NCBI GenBank assembly: GCA_965116445.1
Contig: OZ220688.1
Coordinates: forward strand, 3,162,001 to 3,226,000
Length of the DNA stretch: 64,000 nt
Reading direction: 5' to 3'
Origin: Multivorans sp965116445
Lineage (GTDB): Bacteria > Acidobacteriota > Thermoanaerobaculia > Multivoradales > Multivoraceae
Part shown: positions 1 through 9,037 of the stretch, piece by piece
How the letters are laid out: the number at the start of each line of letters is the position of its first letter
Numbering within the stretch: the first letter of the stretch is position 1
Position numbers and translations under genes: made by a program
The notes under the pieces: model-generated
What the model saw: the letters and a program-made list of their open reading frames with translations, nothing else
Told to the model about the DNA's origin: nothing
Database searches by the model: none

Positions 1-33
1 TCGTTCATGGGGGCACTGCTGGACTCGCGGAAG

Positions 34-108
34 TGGAGCCGACGAGCGGATTTGAACCGCTGACCTGCTGATTACGAATCAGCTGCTCTGCCACTGAGCT
101 ACGTCGGC
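34..108 (-). tRNA. tRNA-Thr (anticodon CGT)
   Basis: On the minus strand a full cloverleaf can be drawn: a 7-bp acceptor stem GCCGACG/CGTCGGC, D arm GCTC/GAGC, anticodon stem GCTGA/TCAGC around the loop TTCGTAA, and a T arm AGCGG/CCGCT with TTCAAAT. The loop gives anticodon CGT, which reads the threonine codon ACG. The CCA end is encoded (34-36) and the discriminator base is U. No integrase or att-like repeat lies next to it in the window. Confidence 0.96.
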
Positions 109-188
109 ACGACCGGGCGAGACCTGCCGGTCTCCGTGCGAGGACGCCGGAGTGTAGCAGCGCGCCGCCGGGGCCGGGCTTCAGCGGT

Positions 189-296
189 TCAGCGTTTCTT
201 GACGGCGGCGGTCAGCGAGCGCAGTTCGCGGTTCAACTGGTCAAGCTGGCGTACGATGTCGTAGAGCAGGCGTTCGATCCTGGCGGTGTCACTCAT
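189..296 (-). CDS. possible 35-residue coiled-coil peptide
   Basis: A short reading frame from ATG to TGA encodes a charged peptide beginning MSDTARIERLLYDIVRQLDQ, with leucines and other hydrophobics at heptad-like spacing, so a short amphipathic helix or coiled coil is likely. There is no clear Shine-Dalgarno site upstream. It sits between the tRNA gene and the divergent MFS transporter gene. I do not recognise it. It could be a chance frame, although the reading frame ends in a lysine/arginine tail typical of small real proteins. Confidence 0.3.
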   Translation of the reverse strand: MSDTARIERLLYDIVRQLDQLNRELRSLTAAVKKR

Positions 297-420
297 GCCA
301 ATAGCCTAGACGAGGTTGCGTTCCTGCCGTGCGCTGTCCGAAGCCGGACGGCTGCGCGGGATGCCGCCCGCACCGGACGCACCACGCCGCAACGCCGAAC
401 GCCGACTTCCCGCCGACCCG

Positions 421-1776
421 ATGACCGTCCAGCCGTTTCCCCGAAAGCCGGGCCGCCCGCCGCCCGGGCGCGGCGGCGTGTGGGAGTCGCTCGGGATCTC
501 CCAGTTCCGGTGGTTGTACCTGTCGAACACGACCTTCTTCCTGGCCATGCAGGGGCAGATGGTCGTCCGCTCGTGGCTCGTCTACTCGATCACCGGCAGC
601 GAGTTCGCGCTGGGCCTGGTCAGCCTGATGATCGCGATCTCGATGCTTGGCCTGGGACCCCTGGGCGGCGCGGCGGCCGACCGGTTCGAGCGCCGCTCCC
701 TCGTCGTCGGCGGTCAGGCGACCGTGCTGGTGGCCGAGGCGGTCATCCTCTACCTCCTGCTGTCCGGACAGCTCGACTACTGGCACATCCTCGTGCAGGT
801 CACCGTGGCCGGCGCCGTTTTTCCATTCGTCATGCCGGCCCGCAACGCGATCGTGGCGGACCTCGTGGGGAGGCGCCTGTTGACGAACGCCCTGGCGCTC
901 AGCATGACCGCCGTGAACGTGACCCGGGTGGTCGGGCCGGCCGTGGGCGGGGTCCTGATCGCGGCGGCCGGCGTGAATGCGGCGTACACGGTCAACGCCT
1001 GCCTCTACGCCCTGGCGCTCGTCGCGATGATGGGGGTGCATCGGGCGCCCGCGGCCGTGCAGCCGAAGGAGTCGATGTTCCACAACATGGCGCAGGGCTT
1101 CCGCTATGTGGCGGACAACCGCCTGGTGCTCATCCTGCTGTTCTTCGGGCTGGTGCCGATGTTCCTGGTCATGCCCTTCCAGACGCTGCTTGTCGTCTTC
1201 GCGGAGGACATCTGGGAGGTGGGACCGCGGGGCCTCGGCCTGCTCGGCGGAGCGTCCGGCGTGGGCGGCGTGCTGGGCGCGGTCTTTGTCGCCTGGCGCT
1301 CGAACTCGACCCGCCGTCTGCGACTGATGATGGCCAGCGTCTTCGCCTTTGGCCTGCTGATGATGGGGTTCTCGCTCAGCCCGTGGTTCTGGCTGGGACT
1401 TCCGCTCGTGCTCGCGGGTTCGACGTTCCAGGCGATCTACACGACGCTGAACAACACGGCGATTCACCTGCTCATCCCGGACCGGGTGCGGGGCCGCGTG
1501 TCGGGGTTCCTGACGATGTCCTTCTCCCTGCCGATGCTCGGCGTGGCGCCGATCAGCGCTCTCGCCGAGGTCTGGGGTGCACCGCTGGCGGTGGGACTGG
1601 CTTCGCTGCTGGCTGTGATCGTGGCGATCGTCTTCTATCTGGCCAGCGCCGATCTGCGGCGGATGGACCTGCTCATTCGCAAGGCGTTCCGGGCCGCGAC
1701 ACAGGCGGACGCCGGCCGGCTGGAGCGTCCGGCCGCGACGGCGCCGCCGGCTGCCGGGCGGGGCGGGGGTTCCTGA
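421..1776 (+). CDS. MFS transporter, EntS/MFS_3-like exporter
   Basis: A 451-residue polytopic membrane protein with about twelve hydrophobic helices, in the size range of the major facilitator superfamily. The loop after the second helix reads GGAAADRFERR, the usual MFS loop motif, and the central region and second half resemble enterobactin-exporter-type MFS_3 proteins. Such proteins usually export small molecules by proton antiport; the substrate cannot be told from sequence. I start at ATG 421 because the longer frame from TTG 316 adds a proline/arginine-rich stretch without membrane character. ATG 361 is an alternative. The next gene begins 43 bases downstream in the same direction, so the two may be cotranscribed. 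Confidence 0.85.
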   Translation: MTVQPFPRKPGRPPPGRGGVWESLGISQFRWLYLSNTTFFLAMQGQMVVRSWLVYSITGSEFALGLVSLMIAISMLGLGPLGGAAADRFERRSLVVGGQATVLVAEAVILYLLLSGQLDYWHILVQVTVAGAVFPFVMPARNAIVADLVGRRLLTNALALSMTAVNVTRVVGPAVGGVLIAAAGVNAAYTVNACLYALALVAMMGVHRAPAAVQPKESMFHNMAQGFRYVADNRLVLILLFFGLVPMFLVMPFQTLLVVFAEDIWEVGPRGLGLLGGASGVGGVLGAVFVAWRSNSTRRLRLMMASVFAFGLLMMGFSLSPWFWLGLPLVLAGSTFQAIYTTLNNTAIHLLIPDRVRGRVSGFLTMSFSLPMLGVAPISALAEVWGAPLAVGLASLLAVIVAIVFYLASADLRRMDLLIRKAFRAATQADAGRLERPAATAPPAAGRGGGS

Positions 1777-1819
1777 CCGTGACGCACCGCGGCCGGGATC
1801 GACAAGGAGGAGTGGCGCG

Positions 1820-2449
1820 ATGCTGATCACGATTTCGCGGCAGGTCGCGTCAGGCGGCGTCGAGGTGGCGCGGCTGGTGGCCGAGCGACTGGGCTGGCGC
1901 GTGGTCGGCAATTCGCTGATCGACGAGGTGGCTCGCCGCGCCGGCGTGCCGCCGGAAGAGGTGGAGGCCAGGGAGGACGAGCCGCCCGCCTTCGTCGAGC
2001 GTCTGGCGCGGGTCGCCAGCGCCCAGCTTCCCGATCTGTTTCTGCCCGCGCTGCCGATCGGTCAGACGATTCGGGAGGAGAACCTGGTGCGCGTCACGCG
2101 CAGCGTGGTCTGCGAGATCGCGGCCCAGGGGCGCTGCGTGTTCGTCGGACGGGCCTCGGCGGCGGTGCTGGCCTGGCGGAAGGATGCGCTCCATGCGCGG
2201 CTCGTGGCTGGCCCCTCCTTCCGGCAGCGCAACGCCGTGGAGACGCTGGGCGTCTCGACGGGGGACGCAGAAGCTGCGGTCGCCCGCCGCGACGCGAAAC
2301 GGACTCGCTACCACCAGGAGTACTACGCCCGCGACTGTGACGATCCGCGGCACTACGACCTGGTGCTGAACACGGAGCGTCTCGGCTTCCAGGGCGCCGC
2401 GGAGCAGATCGTCCACCGGGCCCGGATGCTCGGCTGGGTCCGGTCGTAG
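1820..2449 (+). CDS. cytidylate kinase-like family protein
   Basis: A 209-residue protein beginning MLITISRQVASGGVEVARLV, the pattern of the cytidylate-kinase-like family, in which a P-loop-related N-terminus is followed by a segment resembling WRVVGNSLIDEVARRAGV. A conserved central part (FVGRASAAVLAWRKDALHARL) and an Arg-rich lid-like region follow. The family is related to CMP kinase but its physiological substrate is mostly untested. The start is supported by a strong GGAGG at about 1806. It lies just after the MFS gene and upstream of an exported hydrolase gene. Confidence 0.8.
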   Translation: MLITISRQVASGGVEVARLVAERLGWRVVGNSLIDEVARRAGVPPEEVEAREDEPPAFVERLARVASAQLPDLFLPALPIGQTIREENLVRVTRSVVCEIAAQGRCVFVGRASAAVLAWRKDALHARLVAGPSFRQRNAVETLGVSTGDAEAAVARRDAKRTRYHQEYYARDCDDPRHYDLVLNTERLGFQGAAEQIVHRARMLGWVRS

Positions 2450-2592
2450 TCGCCTTCTACCGCTCCCGAGGGTTCGAACGGGCAGGCTGGCGATTGCGGC
2501 ACTGGCGCTCGGGCGGTTGCTGTCTCCTCTGGCAGCGGTACTCTTCGGGCGTTCGTACGGGCGAGAAGCAGAAGGACACGAAGGGAGAGGCG

Positions 2593-3624
2593 ATGAGGTT
2601 GCAGTCGGGCCTTGTTTGCGTTTCGGTAGTGGCGTTGGCGGCCCTGTCGCTCGCCGCCCAGGAGCACGTCGTCGAGACGGAGACGCACCGGTTCGAGGAG
2701 GTGGCCGACGGCGTCTACTTCGTCTCCGGGACCGGGGCGATGGTCACGAGGAGCAACGCGATGGTCGTGGTCACGGAGGAGGACGTCCTCGTCGTCGACT
2801 CTCACATCACGCCGGCCGCCGGTCGGGCGTTGGTCGAGGGCATCGGCGAGATCACGGACAAGCCGATCCGCACCCTGGTCAACACGCACTTCCACTACGA
2901 CCACTCCCATGGCAACCAGGCGTTCGGGCCCGACGTGCGCGTGGTTGGACACGAGTACACCCGCCACAAGATGGCGACGGCGCCTCTCGAGGAGCACACC
3001 TTCGCGGGTTCCAGCGAGCGGGACAGGCGGGCCCTGGAGGAACTGCGGGCGGCCTTGGTGGATGCGCCCGAGGAGGAGCGCGCGGCCCTCGAGACCCGGA
3101 TCAGCATCCAGGCGGCTCACGTGGAATCGACCGGGGAGATCGATCCGGTCGCGCCGGACACGACGCTGGCGGAGAAGATGACATTCTTTCGCGGCGGCCG
3201 GGAGATCCAGCTCCACTTCCTGGGCCGCGCCCACACCGGGGGCGATGTCGTCGTCTTCCTGCCCGCGGAGCGGCTGGTGTTCACCGGCGACATGATGCTC
3301 GGCGGGCCGCCCTGGCCCGGTGACGGCTGGGTCAACGAGTGGCCGGCCACCCTGGAGCGCCTGAAGCAGCTCGACTTCGATCTCATCCTGCCGGGCCACG
3401 GCCCGCACTTCCGTGACCGGGAGTTGATCGACTACGTCCAGGCCTTCCACAGGGAGCTCTGGGAGGTCGTCTCCGCCCTTCACGCCGAGGGCGTCTCTGC
3501 CGAGGATGCCGTGGAACGGATCGACCTGTCCCACCACGCGGAGAACCTGCCGGCGGCCCGAGTGCGTGTGGACCTTCGCGGAGTGCAGAGGATGTACATG
3601 GTGCTGGAGGGGACGGCCGAGTAA
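2593..3624 (+). CDS. exported MBL-fold metallo-hydrolase
   Basis: A 343-residue protein with an N-terminal signal peptide (hydrophobic VVALAALSLAAQ). The metallo-beta-lactamase zinc sites are all present: HFHYDH (H99, H101, D103, H104), H214 in GRAHTGGD, D233 in FTGDMM and H269 in PGHGP. Proteins of this subgroup are periplasmic hydrolases of uncertain substrate, often annotated near quinoprotein relay or SoxH-type enzymes; I would not call it a beta-lactamase. I chose ATG 2593, preceded by AAGGGAGAGG, because the frame upstream has no protein character and this start puts the signal sequence at the N-terminus. Confidence 0.88.
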   Translation: MRLQSGLVCVSVVALAALSLAAQEHVVETETHRFEEVADGVYFVSGTGAMVTRSNAMVVVTEEDVLVVDSHITPAAGRALVEGIGEITDKPIRTLVNTHFHYDHSHGNQAFGPDVRVVGHEYTRHKMATAPLEEHTFAGSSERDRRALEELRAALVDAPEEERAALETRISIQAAHVESTGEIDPVAPDTTLAEKMTFFRGGREIQLHFLGRAHTGGDVVVFLPAERLVFTGDMMLGGPPWPGDGWVNEWPATLERLKQLDFDLILPGHGPHFRDRELIDYVQAFHRELWEVVSALHAEGVSAEDAVERIDLSHHAENLPAARVRVDLRGVQRMYMVLEGTAE

Positions 3625-3717
3625 AGCCGCGTCCGCTGCCTTCGTGACGGCCCTGTCCGGGGGGAGGCAGGGCCGCGTCGCTGCGCCCGCTCCGGTGGCC
3701 GACATCCGTCCGTCTGG

Positions 3718-3739
3718 TTGCTACGAGCGATGCTACAAT
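3718..3739 (+). promoter_or_regulatory. putative extended -10 promoter of vapBC
   Basis: TGCTACAAT at 3731-3739 matches an extended -10 element (TGnTATAAT with one change) and stands out in GC-rich surroundings. TTGCTA at 3718 is -35-like but only 10 bases away, so the extended -10 probably carries recognition. It lies about 55 bases upstream of the antitoxin ATG. Confidence 0.45.
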
Positions 3740-3750
3740 GAAGTCCTCTG

Positions 3751-3766
3751 GAGAGAGAGAGAGAGA
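3751..3766 (+). repeat. (GA)8 dinucleotide tract in the vapB leader
   Basis: Eight perfect GA units run directly into a further purine stretch (AAGAAGAGA) between the putative promoter and the vapB ATG at 3795. The tract lies in the untranslated leader. Slippage there would change leader length or ribosome access, not the reading frame. Confidence 0.8.
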
Positions 3767-3794
3767 AAGAAGAGACCAGAGCGGAGACTTCGAC

Positions 3795-4103
3795 ATGGCG
3801 ATCAATATTGCGCACAGACCTGACCTCGACGAGCGGGTGGAGTACTTGGCCAAGGTCCTGCACGGAGGCGCCCGCGGTAGCAAGGTCAAGGTGATCGAGA
3901 GCGCGATTGAGGCGCTCGAGGAGAAGCGGGGCGTCCGGAAGTGCAGTCCAGAGGAGATTCGGGCGGCCCTGACGAAGCTCGCCGAGAGGGGGCCCGAGTT
4001 GCGGGCCGAGGCCCTGGCTGCTGACCCGACGCTTGACCCGGACCGGCCCCTGTCCGAGACGCTCTTTGAGAAGCTCTACGATGAGCGGGGACTACCGAGG
4101 TGA
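3795..4103 (+). CDS. vapB: VapB-type antitoxin
   Basis: A 102-residue protein. The N-terminal half has an Arc/MetJ-like or Rv0623-like DNA-binding pattern (NIAHRPDLDERVEYLAKVL, then GSKVKVIESAIEALEEKRG). The C-terminal half is acidic and proline-containing (DPTLDPDRPLSETLFEKLYD), as expected for a toxin-wrapping tail. Its last codons overlap the PIN-domain gene by 4 bases (GTGA), so the two are translationally coupled. In this family the antitoxin binds and neutralizes the VapC ribonuclease, and the complex represses its own promoter. ATG 3795 is the first methionine after the purine-rich leader. Confidence 0.85.
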   Translation: MAINIAHRPDLDERVEYLAKVLHGGARGSKVKVIESAIEALEEKRGVRKCSPEEIRAALTKLAERGPELRAEALAADPTLDPDRPLSETLFEKLYDERGLPR

Positions 4104-4492
4104 TTGCGGTCGATTCTTCGGCGGTTGTGGCGATTCTCCATGAGGAGCCGGAGTTCCGGGCCTTTCTGGACTGCATCCTGGGTGCTGGCGGCGCGGTTCT
4201 CTCAGCCGGTTCGGTGGTCGAGTTGGCTGCCGTTACCGCAGGGAAGGCACAGGCGTCCGCCGCCTTCGACGAGTTCCTCCTGCTTCCTTTCGTCGAGATC
4301 GAACCGGTTGACGCGGAACAGGCGCTGGTAGCCGTCGAAGCGTATCGACGCTTCGGCAAGGGCCTTCATCCCGCCCGCCTGAACTTCGGCGACACGTTCG
4401 CCTACGCCCTCGCGCGCCAGAAGGACCTCCCGCTTCTCTTCAAGGGCAACGACTTCTCGTTGACGGACGTCGAATCGGCACTTCCCGCGTAG
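4100..4492 (+). CDS. vapC: VapC toxin, PIN-domain ribonuclease
   Basis: A 130-residue PIN domain. It opens with MIAVDSSAVVAIL (the first catalytic Asp), has E/D-rich segments in the middle (VELAAVTAGKA, VEIEPVDAEQA) and ends with LNFGDTFAYALARQKDLPLLFKGNDF, which carries the conserved D and GNDF motif of VapC. VapC proteins cleave tRNA or rRNA when not held by VapB. The GTG start overlaps the vapB stop codon. Confidence 0.88.
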   Translation: MIAVDSSAVVAILHEEPEFRAFLDCILGAGGAVLSAGSVVELAAVTAGKAQASAAFDEFLLLPFVEIEPVDAEQALVAVEAYRRFGKGLHPARLNFGDTFAYALARQKDLPLLFKGNDFSLTDVESALPA

Positions 4493-4507
4493 CCGCTCGC
4501 TCGGCCG

Positions 4508-5377
4508 CTAGTCCTCTTCGGCCGGCTCGAGTTTGTCCTGGGTCCTGGTCTCGAAGTCGCTCGCGGCGTGCCGCTCGCGGAGCTGCTTTTCGGGCCGGCC
4601 GAAGGCGCGGTTCACCATCTGGCCGCGCTTGACCGCCGGGCGCCTGGCGATCTGGCTCGACCACCGGTTCACGTGCTCGTAGGTGTGGGCTTCGATGAAC
4701 TCGGCGGAGCCGTAGAGCTTGCCGGCGGCCAGCGCCCCGTACCAGGGCCAGATCGCCATGTCGGCGATCGTGTACTCGCTGCCCGCCATGTACTCGGAGT
4801 CGGCCAGGTGGCGGTCCAGCACGTCGAGCTGCCGCTTGACCTCCATCGTGAAGCGGTTGATCGCGTACTCGAACTTCTCGGGGGCGTAGGCGTAGAAGTG
4901 GCCGAATCCGCCGCCCAGGTAGGGGGCGCTGCCCATCTGCCAGAAGAGCCAGCACAGGCACTCCGTGCGCGCCGCGTGGTCTGTGGGCAGAAACTCGCCG
5001 AACCTCTCGGCCAGGTAGAGGAGGATCGCGCCGGACTCGAAGACGCGCGTCGGCGGTTCCGTGCTGTGGTCGACGAGCGCCGGGATCTTCGAGTTCGGGT
5101 TCGCGGCGACGAACCCGCTCGAGAACTGGTTGCCTTCGCCGATGTTGATCAGGTACGCGTCGTACTCGGCGCCGCTGTGGCCGAGGGCGAGCAGCTCCTC
5201 GAACATCACCGTGACTTTCACGCCGTTGGGCGTGGCGAGCGAGTAGAGCTGGAAGGGGTGCTCGCCGACCGGCAGGTCCTTCTCGTGGGTGGGGCCGGCG
5301 ATCGGCCGGTTGATCTTTGCGAAGCGGCCGCCGCTTTCGGCGTCCCACTTCCAGACCTTGGGCGGTTCATAGGACAT
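4508..5377 (-). CDS. yghU: glutathione-dependent disulfide-bond oxidoreductase (YghU-like)
   Basis: A 289-residue glutathione-transferase-fold protein. The N-terminal part (KINRPIAGPTHEKDLPVGEHPFQLYSLATPNG is the identifying stretch, about residues 22-52) is characteristic of YghU/YfcG-type enzymes, which act as disulfide-bond reductases with bound glutathione. The thioredoxin-like domain carries NPNSKIPALVD and ESGAILLYLAERFG, and the C-terminal helical domain carries GSEYTIADMAIWPWYG. It is convergent with vapC and downstream of the carboxylase gene on the same strand, with about 100 bases between them. Confidence 0.9.
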   Translation of the reverse strand: MSYEPPKVWKWDAESGGRFAKINRPIAGPTHEKDLPVGEHPFQLYSLATPNGVKVTVMFEELLALGHSGAEYDAYLINIGEGNQFSSGFVAANPNSKIPALVDHSTEPPTRVFESGAILLYLAERFGEFLPTDHAARTECLCWLFWQMGSAPYLGGGFGHFYAYAPEKFEYAINRFTMEVKRQLDVLDRHLADSEYMAGSEYTIADMAIWPWYGALAAGKLYGSAEFIEAHTYEHVNRWSSQIARRPAVKRGQMVNRAFGRPEKQLRERHAASDFETRTQDKLEPAEED

Positions 5378-5479
5378 TCGGATGAGCTCTCCCGATTGAA
5401 GGGGTAAGAGGTTGAAGGGACCGGTACCGGATCGTGCCGGCTGCCAGGTACGGTGCGTGTTGACGGGTTACCGTGCGGT

Positions 5480-8400
5480 TTACCAGGTATCGATGTAGGG
5501 CCGCTTCTTGCCGGTGCGGGGCGGCGTGGGCGGTAGCCGTTTCATGCTCTCGGCGATCCAGGAGCGGGTCTCGGCCGGGTCGATCACGTCGTCGAGACCG
5601 CCGCCGGCCGCCGCGTTGACCGCCTTCGCGCGTTCGTAGGAGGCCTCGACGCGTCGCTCGAACTCCAGCCGCCGTTCCTCCGGATCCTCGATCGCGGCGA
5701 GTTCCTTGCGGTAGCCGAGCTTGACCGCGCCCTCGATGTTCATGCCGGCGAACTCGGCTGTTGGCCAGCCGACAGTGAAGAAGCCGACCAGGGCGCTTGC
5801 GCCGCACATGGCCTGGACGCCCAGGCCGTAGGCCTTGCGCACGACGACGCCGAACATGGGCACCGAGAGGTTCGCTCCGGTGTTGAACATGCGCGCGCAG
5901 TGACGGACCAGGGCGGTCTTCTCGTGGTCCGGCCCGACCATGATCCCCGGGCAGTCCATCAGGCTGAGGACCGGAATGTCGAAGGCGTCGCAGAGTTGCA
6001 GGAAGCGGGCGCCCTTGTCCGCCCCGTCGGAGTCGATCGCGCCGGCCAGGTGGTGCGGGTTGTTCGCGATCACCCCCATCGGCTTGCCCTCGACCCGGAT
6101 GAAGGCGGTGATCACGCCGATCCCGAACTTCGGCCGGATCTCCAGCACCGAGCCGATGTCGGCCAGTCGGTGCACGATCTCCTGCATGTCGTAGAGACGG
6201 AGCCGGTTCTCGGGAATCACGTGGCGGAGCGGCCGCTGGTCGTGGGCCTCCCAGCCTTGGACCGGTCCCTGGAAGTAGGAGAGGTACTTCTTCGTCGTCT
6301 CGACCGCCGCTTCCTCGTCCTTGACCAGGATGTCGACGACGCCGTTCGGCACCTGGAAGGACATCGGGCCGACTTCCTCCGGCGTGTAGACGCCCAGGCC
6401 GCCGCCCTCGATCATCGCCGGGCCGCCCATCGCGATCGTCGACGCCTCGGTCGCGATGATCACGTCGCAACAGGCGAGCAGGGCCGTGTTGCCCGCGAAG
6501 CAGCGGCCGTTGTTCACGCCGACCAGGGGAATGAGTCCCGAGAGCTTGGAGAACTGGGTGAACGTGTACGTGTCGAAGGCGACCCGCGGCCCGGTGTAGT
6601 CGTCGCCGGGCCGGCCGCCGCCGCCCTCGGTGAAGAACACGAGCGGCAGCCGGAAGCGATTCGCCAGGTCGAACAGGCGGTCCTGCTTGTAGTGGTTGCG
6701 GCCGCCCTGGGTGCCGGCAAGCACCGTGTAGTCGTAGGAGAGGACCATCGCGCGCGAGTGCTCGTCGTCGAACAGGTCGCCGTTGATCGCGGCGGTGCCG
6801 GCTACCACGCCGTCGGCGGGCGTGTACTCGCGCAGCTTTTCGTCGCTGTACTTCTGGTGCTGCCGCGCCACGATCAGCGGCCAGTACTCCTTGAAGGAAC
6901 CCGGGTCGACGAGCTGCTCGATGTTCTCCCGGGGCGTCTTGAAGCCGAACCGCCGGCGCCGGGCGACGGCCTCCGGCCGGTTCTCGTCCAGGGTGTAGGC
7001 GTGGCGGCGAATGTTCTCTTCGAGATCGGGCCGGATGTAGTCGGGGTCGATCTCCTCGGCCGCGTCGGCCGTTTCGCCGCCCTCGGCCGGCTCGACGAAG
7101 ACCAGCGGATAGCCCTCGCGGATCGTGTCGCCGACGGCCATCGTGACCTGCCTTACGGCGCCGCTCGTGTCGGAGCGGAGCACGTGCTCCATCTTCATCG
7201 CCTCGACCACGGCGACCTGCTGGCCACGGAGCACTTCGTCGCCTTCGCCAACGTCGATGCTGACGATCGTGCCCTGAATCGGTGCTGTGACGCCGACCGC
7301 TCCTTCGGCGCCGGCGGCCGCGGCCGCCCCTTCGCCGAGGGCATCCGGTTGACCCGCCTGAGCGGCCTTCGTTTCCTGGTCGTACGCGAACAGGGCGAGG
7401 GGATCGGCCGTGTCGACGCGCGCGCCGGCAAAGCCGCTGCTGTGCGTGTCGTCGCTCGGCACGTCGCCTGTGCCCGACGCCGCGCCGGCAGCGCCCGCAG
7501 CCGGAACGAAACGCTGCTTCCGGCCGTTGCCGGCGGCCGCGGCCAGTTCCCCCGCATGGTCGTCGAGCCAGCGCGTGTACAGGTTGCCGGCGGTGAAGTC
7601 CGGGTGGCCGAGGACGCCCTGCAACCAGGGAATGTTCGTGTCCGGGCCTGCGATCCGGAACTCGTCGAGCGCCCGCGAGGTTCGCTTTACGGCGCTGGCA
7701 AAGTCGCCGGCCGGCGAGTGCGCGATCACCTTGGCGAGCAACGAGTCGAAGGCCTGGTTCGCCTCGTAGCCCGCATAGCCGCAGCCGTCGATCCGGACAC
7801 CCGGACCGCTCGGCGGTTCGTAGGCTGCGAGGACGCCGGAGGACGGCCGCACGTTACCGTCGGCGTCCAGGGTCTCCAGGTTGACGCGCGCCTGGATCGC
7901 GAAGCCGCGGGGGCGGGCGACGTCGGGCGTCCCGAAGCCCAGGTCCGCGAGGGTTTCGCCGCCGGCGAGCCGCAGTTGAGCCTGGACCAGATCGACTCCG
8001 GTGACCGCTTCGGTGACCGTGTGCTCGACCTGGAGGCGGGCGTTCGCCTCGATGAATGCGAAGCGGGTGCGCCTTTCGTCCTTCGGGCTGCCGCCGTTGC
8101 CGCCCTCGCTGGACCCTCCGGCGTCGACCAGGAACTCGAAGGTGCCCAGGCTGTTGTATTGCGTGGCGCGACCGAGGCGCAGGGCGGCGTCGATGATCGC
8201 GGTGCGCAGGGTCGGGGAGAGATTGGGCGCCGGCGCGGTCTCGACGACTTTCTGGTGCCGGCGCTGGGCGCTGCACTCGCGTTCGCCGAAATCGACCAGC
8301 CCGCCGTTTTCGTCGCCCAGAAGCTGGACTTCGATGTGGCGCGCCCGGGGGATCAGTTCCTCGACGTAGAGGCCGCCGTTGCCGAACGAGCGCTCGGCCT

Positions 8401-8956
8401 CGGACCGGCAGCGCTCGTAGAACTGCTCGATCTCGTCGCCCGACGTGACGATCCGGGTTCCGCGTCCACCGCCGCCGGCAAGAGCCTTGATGATCATTGC
8501 CTTGCCCGGAGCCAGGGCGGCGTAGAACTCCCGCGTCTCCTCGAGCGTCGTCGGCCGGTCCGTTCCCCGCAGCACCGGGACGTCCGCCTCGGTCGACGCC
8601 GCGCGTGCCCGGCCCTTGTCGCCGAACAGTTCCAGGACCTCCGGCCGCGGGCCGACGAAGGTGATCCCGGCATCCGCGCAGGCAGCGGCGAAGTCGGCGT
8701 TCTCGGCCAGGAAGCCGTAGCCGGGATGGATCGCGTCGCAGTCCGCGGCGACGGCGCGGCCCACCACATCCTCGATGTTGAGATATGCGGGCACTCCGCG
8801 GCCGCCAAGCGGGACGGCCTCGTCGGCGATTCGGAGGTGCAGTCCGTTCGCGTCGTCTTCGGAGTAGATCGCGACCGTGTGGATGCCCAGATCCATCGCC
8901 GCGCGGGCGATCCGTACCGCGATCTCGCCGCGGTTCGCTATCAGGAGACGGCGCAT
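5480..8956 (-). CDS. single-chain acyl-CoA carboxylase (BC-BCCP-CT)
   Basis: A 1158-residue biotin-dependent carboxylase holding all three functional parts in one chain. Residues 1 to about 450 are biotin carboxylase (MRRLLIANRGEIAVRIARAA; HPGYGFLAENADFA; KALAGGGGRG ATP-grasp loop; EVQLLGDENG). About 545-625 is the biotin carrier domain, with biotinylation motif EAMKMEH (Lys588). About 640-1158 is the carboxyltransferase, with both beta-like (GGGGRPGDDY, VGVNNGRCFAGN) and alpha-like (MDCPGIMVGPDHEK, AGMNIEGAVKLGY) halves. The enzyme would carboxylate an acyl-CoA with bicarbonate and ATP in the cytoplasm. The order matches long-chain acyl-CoA carboxylase-type single polypeptides; the acyl substrate is unknown. 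It starts 3 bases after a possible leader peptide. Confidence 0.92.
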   Translation of the reverse strand: MRRLLIANRGEIAVRIARAAMDLGIHTVAIYSEDDANGLHLRIADEAVPLGGRGVPAYLNIEDVVGRAVAADCDAIHPGYGFLAENADFAAACADAGITFVGPRPEVLELFGDKGRARAASTEADVPVLRGTDRPTTLEETREFYAALAPGKAMIIKALAGGGGRGTRIVTSGDEIEQFYERCRSEAERSFGNGGLYVEELIPRARHIEVQLLGDENGGLVDFGERECSAQRRHQKVVETAPAPNLSPTLRTAIIDAALRLGRATQYNSLGTFEFLVDAGGSSEGGNGGSPKDERRTRFAFIEANARLQVEHTVTEAVTGVDLVQAQLRLAGGETLADLGFGTPDVARPRGFAIQARVNLETLDADGNVRPSSGVLAAYEPPSGPGVRIDGCGYAGYEANQAFDSLLAKVIAHSPAGDFASAVKRTSRALDEFRIAGPDTNIPWLQGVLGHPDFTAGNLYTRWLDDHAGELAAAAGNGRKQRFVPAAGAAGAASGTGDVPSDDTHSSGFAGARVDTADPLALFAYDQETKAAQAGQPDALGEGAAAAAGAEGAVGVTAPIQGTIVSIDVGEGDEVLRGQQVAVVEAMKMEHVLRSDTSGAVRQVTMAVGDTIREGYPLVFVEPAEGGETADAAEEIDPDYIRPDLEENIRRHAYTLDENRPEAVARRRRFGFKTPRENIEQLVDPGSFKEYWPLIVARQHQKYSDEKLREYTPADGVVAGTAAINGDLFDDEHSRAMVLSYDYTVLAGTQGGRNHYKQDRLFDLANRFRLPLVFFTEGGGGRPGDDYTGPRVAFDTYTFTQFSKLSGLIPLVGVNNGRCFAGNTALLACCDVIIATEASTIAMGGPAMIEGGGLGVYTPEEVGPMSFQVPNGVVDILVKDEEAAVETTKKYLSYFQGPVQGWEAHDQRPLRHVIPENRLRLYDMQEIVHRLADIGSVLEIRPKFGIGVITAFIRVEGKPMGVIANNPHHLAGAIDSDGADKGARFLQLCDAFDIPVLSLMDCPGIMVGPDHEKTALVRHCARMFNTGANLSVPMFGVVVRKAYGLGVQAMCGASALVGFFTVGWPTAEFAGMNIEGAVKLGYRKELAAIEDPEERRLEFERRVEASYERAKAVNAAAGGGLDDVIDPAETRSWIAESMKRLPPTPPRTGKKRPYIDTW

Positions 8957-8959
8957 CGG

Positions 8960-9028
8960 CTAGCGCGGTCCGCCCGGCTGAGGCGGCATCGACGCCGCGC
9001 GTTGGATCGCAAGCTTCATGAGAGGCAT
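8960..9028 (-). CDS. possible 22-residue leader peptide of the carboxylase gene
   Basis: A 22-codon frame begins with MPLMKLAIQRAASMPPQ and ends in TAG three bases before the carboxylase ATG. It begins 9 bases after a perfect TATAAT on the same strand, so its mRNA may have almost no leader. A short upstream frame ending next to the start codon would couple translation of the big gene to its own. It is not a recognised attenuator peptide: no run of one amino acid and no terminator hairpin is evident. It may be fortuitous. Confidence 0.35.
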   Translation of the reverse strand: MPLMKLAIQRAASMPPQPGGPR

Positions 9029-9037
9029 GGCGCGGGG

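Noticed and set aside
289..1911. A 540-codon minus-strand open frame across the MFS gene
   Set aside because: Its product is a His/Arg/Gln-rich shadow of the transporter with no recognisable fold.
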